Assembly: GCF_014202315.1 (NCBI RefSeq)
Contig: NZ_JACHGN010000041.1
Span: 1-52,443 of the forward strand
Origin: Thermocatellispora tengchongensis
Lineage (GTDB): Bacteria > Actinomycetota > Actinomycetes > Streptosporangiales > Streptosporangiaceae
Reading direction: 5' to 3'
Length of the DNA: 52,443 bases
Part shown: positions 51,351 through 52,443 of the stretch, piece by piece
How the letters are laid out: the number at the start of each line of letters is the position of its first letter
How positions within the stretch are numbered: the stretch's first letter is position 1
The notes under the pieces: model-generated
The model's input: only the letters and a program-made list of their open reading frames with translations
What the model was told of the DNA's origin: nothing
Databases searched by the model: none
Position numbers and translations under genes: made by a program

Positions 51351-52277
51351 ATGAGACCACGATCCAGAACGTTCATCACGATCGTCCTGCTGTCACTGAT
51401 CTCCGTGTTCGCCGCCGCCCCCGCGCAGGCGTCCCAGTCCGCGCCCTTCCCCGGTAGCTTCCCGCTGCCCGCCGGGTTCCAGCCCGAGGGCATCGCGATC
51501 GGGCCCGGCCCGTACGCGTACTTCGGCTCGCGCGCCACCGGGGCCGTCTACCGGGCCGACCTGCGCACCGGTGCGGGGCGGATCGTCAACCCCGGGCCGG
51601 GCACCCCCTCGCTGGGCATGAAGACCGACGCCCGGGGACGGCTGTTCGTCGCGGGCGGCAGCGGCGGCGACGCGCGGGTGCTGGACGCGCGCACCGGGGC
51701 CGTGCTGGCGACGTACCGGCTGGCCACCGGTGCGGCGTTCGTCAACGACGTGGTGCTGACCAAGGACGCGGCCTACTTCACCGACTCCACCAACCCGGTG
51801 CTGTCCAAGCTGCCGCTCGGCAGCAAGGGGACGCTGCCGGCCGCGCCGGTGCAGACCCCGCTCACCGGCGAGATCGCGTACGGCGCCGGCATCAACGCCA
51901 ACGGCATCGCCGAGACCCCGGACGGCCGGGCGCTGCTGATCGTGCAGTCCAACACCGGCGCCCTGTTCCGGGTGGACCCGGACACCGGCGCCGCCGCCAA
52001 GGTGGACCTCGGCGGCGAGACGCTGGTCAACGGCGACGGGCTGCTGCTGCTCGGCCGCACGCTCTACGTGGTGCAGAACCGGCTCAACACCGTGGCCGTG
52101 ATCAAGATGAGCCGCGACGGGCGCTCCGGCCGGGTGACCGAGCGGCTGACGGACCCGCGCTTCGACGTGCCCACCACCGTCGCCGCGTTCGGCGACCGGC
52201 TGTACCTGCCCAACGCCCGCTTCACCACCACGCCGGCGCCCGACACGCCGTACGACGTGGTCGCGATCGAGCGCTGA
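51351..52277 (+). CDS. Secreted SMP-30/gluconolactonase-like beta-propeller protein
   Basis: A 308-aa exported protein. Signal peptide 1-27 (FITIVLLSLISVFAAAP, AQA cleavage). The mature part is a six-bladed-propeller-like repeat of G-x-L-F/Y-V-x (GRLFVAGGSGG, GRTLYVVQN, DRLYLPNARF) with FQPEGIAIGPGPYAYFGSR near its start. Proteins like this are often mis-annotated as superoxide dismutase; no SOD motif is present. Poor SD (GTGAACGG) before ATG 51351. Confidence 0.88.
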   Translation: MRPRSRTFITIVLLSLISVFAAAPAQASQSAPFPGSFPLPAGFQPEGIAIGPGPYAYFGSRATGAVYRADLRTGAGRIVNPGPGTPSLGMKTDARGRLFVAGGSGGDARVLDARTGAVLATYRLATGAAFVNDVVLTKDAAYFTDSTNPVLSKLPLGSKGTLPAAPVQTPLTGEIAYGAGINANGIAETPDGRALLIVQSNTGALFRVDPDTGAAAKVDLGGETLVNGDGLLLLGRTLYVVQNRLNTVAVIKMSRDGRSGRVTERLTDPRFDVPTTVAAFGDRLYLPNARFTTTPAPDTPYDVVAIER

Positions 52278-52296
52278 TCGAGCGCCGACCCCGGCG

Positions 52297-52331
52297 GCGG
52301 GGCCGCGCGCCGCACCGGCGCGCGGCCCCGC
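52297..52331. terminator. Bidirectional terminator
   Basis: Perfect 15-bp stem (GCGGGGCCGCGCGCC and complement) with a 5-nt loop in the 59-bp gap between two convergent genes. Confidence 0.85.
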
Positions 52332-52336
52332 GCCCG

Positions 52337-52443
52337 TCACGGTGAGGCGCAGGTGTAGCCGGACGGGGTGGCGGTGTTGCCGTTGGGGCGGCTGACCTGG
52401 AAGCCGAAGCTCGTGGAGGCTCCGGCGCCGAGGTTGCCGTTGT
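52337..52443 (-). CDS. C-terminal end of a CBM2 (cellulose/chitin-binding) secreted protein, partial
   Basis: The last 34 codons of a gene entering from the right edge: NGNLGAGASTSFGFQVSRPNG, then a near-terminal Cys (YTCASP, stop at 52337). N-G-x-L-x-x-G-A-S-x-x-F-G-F plus a Cys close to the C-terminus is the end of a family 2 carbohydrate-binding module. The catalytic domain is outside the window. Confidence 0.85.
   Translation of the reverse strand, partial: NGNLGAGASTSFGFQVSRPNGNTATPSGYTCASP

Noticed and set aside
51351-52277. Superoxide dismutase
   Set aside because: Proteins of this type sometimes carry that name, but the sequence is a propeller-like repeat without Cu/Zn, Fe/Mn or Ni SOD motifs.

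Overview
The window is very GC-rich (third codon positions almost all G/C). It has the gene content of a filamentous actinomycete: a SARP/AfsR regulator, a Ser/Thr kinase with a beta-propeller, an F420-type PPOX protein, L,D-transpeptidase, maltose-type ABC genes without their own ATPase, and a selenocysteine formate dehydrogenase of the actinobacterial type. A Streptosporangiales-like host is my inference; no rRNA or tRNA gene is present to test it.

1-4300: the 5' part of a UvrA-like ABC protein (runs off the left edge), a VOC protein, and a TetR regulator facing an MDR-type oxidoreductase across two near-identical 15-bp palindromes; then selD (selenophosphate synthetase). 4242-10429 (minus strand): a tightly coupled set encoding a LanB-C-like/thiopeptide-type domain protein, a selenocysteine formate dehydrogenase catalytic subunit with an in-frame UGA and a bacterial SECIS hairpin, its four-cluster ferredoxin subunit and an NrfD-type membrane subunit. 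selD converges on this operon and supplies the selenium donor for it; selA, selB and selC are not in the window.

10459-16538: a maltose/alpha-glucoside island, consisting of a LacI regulator (probably leaderless), a lipoprotein binding protein, two permeases and a GH13 alpha-glucosidase. 16844-19200: two divergent exported proteins rich in hexapeptide repeats, one His/Asp/Trp-rich and one a YkuD L,D-transpeptidase. 19355-27816: an HTH-only protein, a CE7 esterase, a three-domain regulator, a GH15 enzyme and a kinase/WD40 receptor-like protein. 28146-39092: SARP-NB-ARC-TPR regulator, secreted subtilase, PLD-family protein, GH38 alpha-mannosidase, PPOX/F420 protein and HSL-type esterase.

39093-41886 is the scruffy, accessory-looking part: duplicated hairpin-rich intergenic DNA, a stand-alone TOPRIM protein coupled to a truncated reading frame, an IS630-type transposase remnant abutting a frameshifted LysR remnant, and a membrane-anchored XRE-like protein. 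41887-52443 holds a PucR-like regulator, a SRPBCC protein, a large secreted phosphodiester-glycosidase/metallophosphatase, a two-component system with an upstream membrane protein, a FUSC-type transporter, a secreted beta-propeller protein and the last codons of a CBM2 protein.

Two themes cut across the window. One is selenium-dependent formate oxidation translationally coupled to a RiPP-type enzyme domain. The other is a recurrence of 18-bp tandem arrays, coding (hexapeptide repeats) and non-coding, at five unrelated loci.
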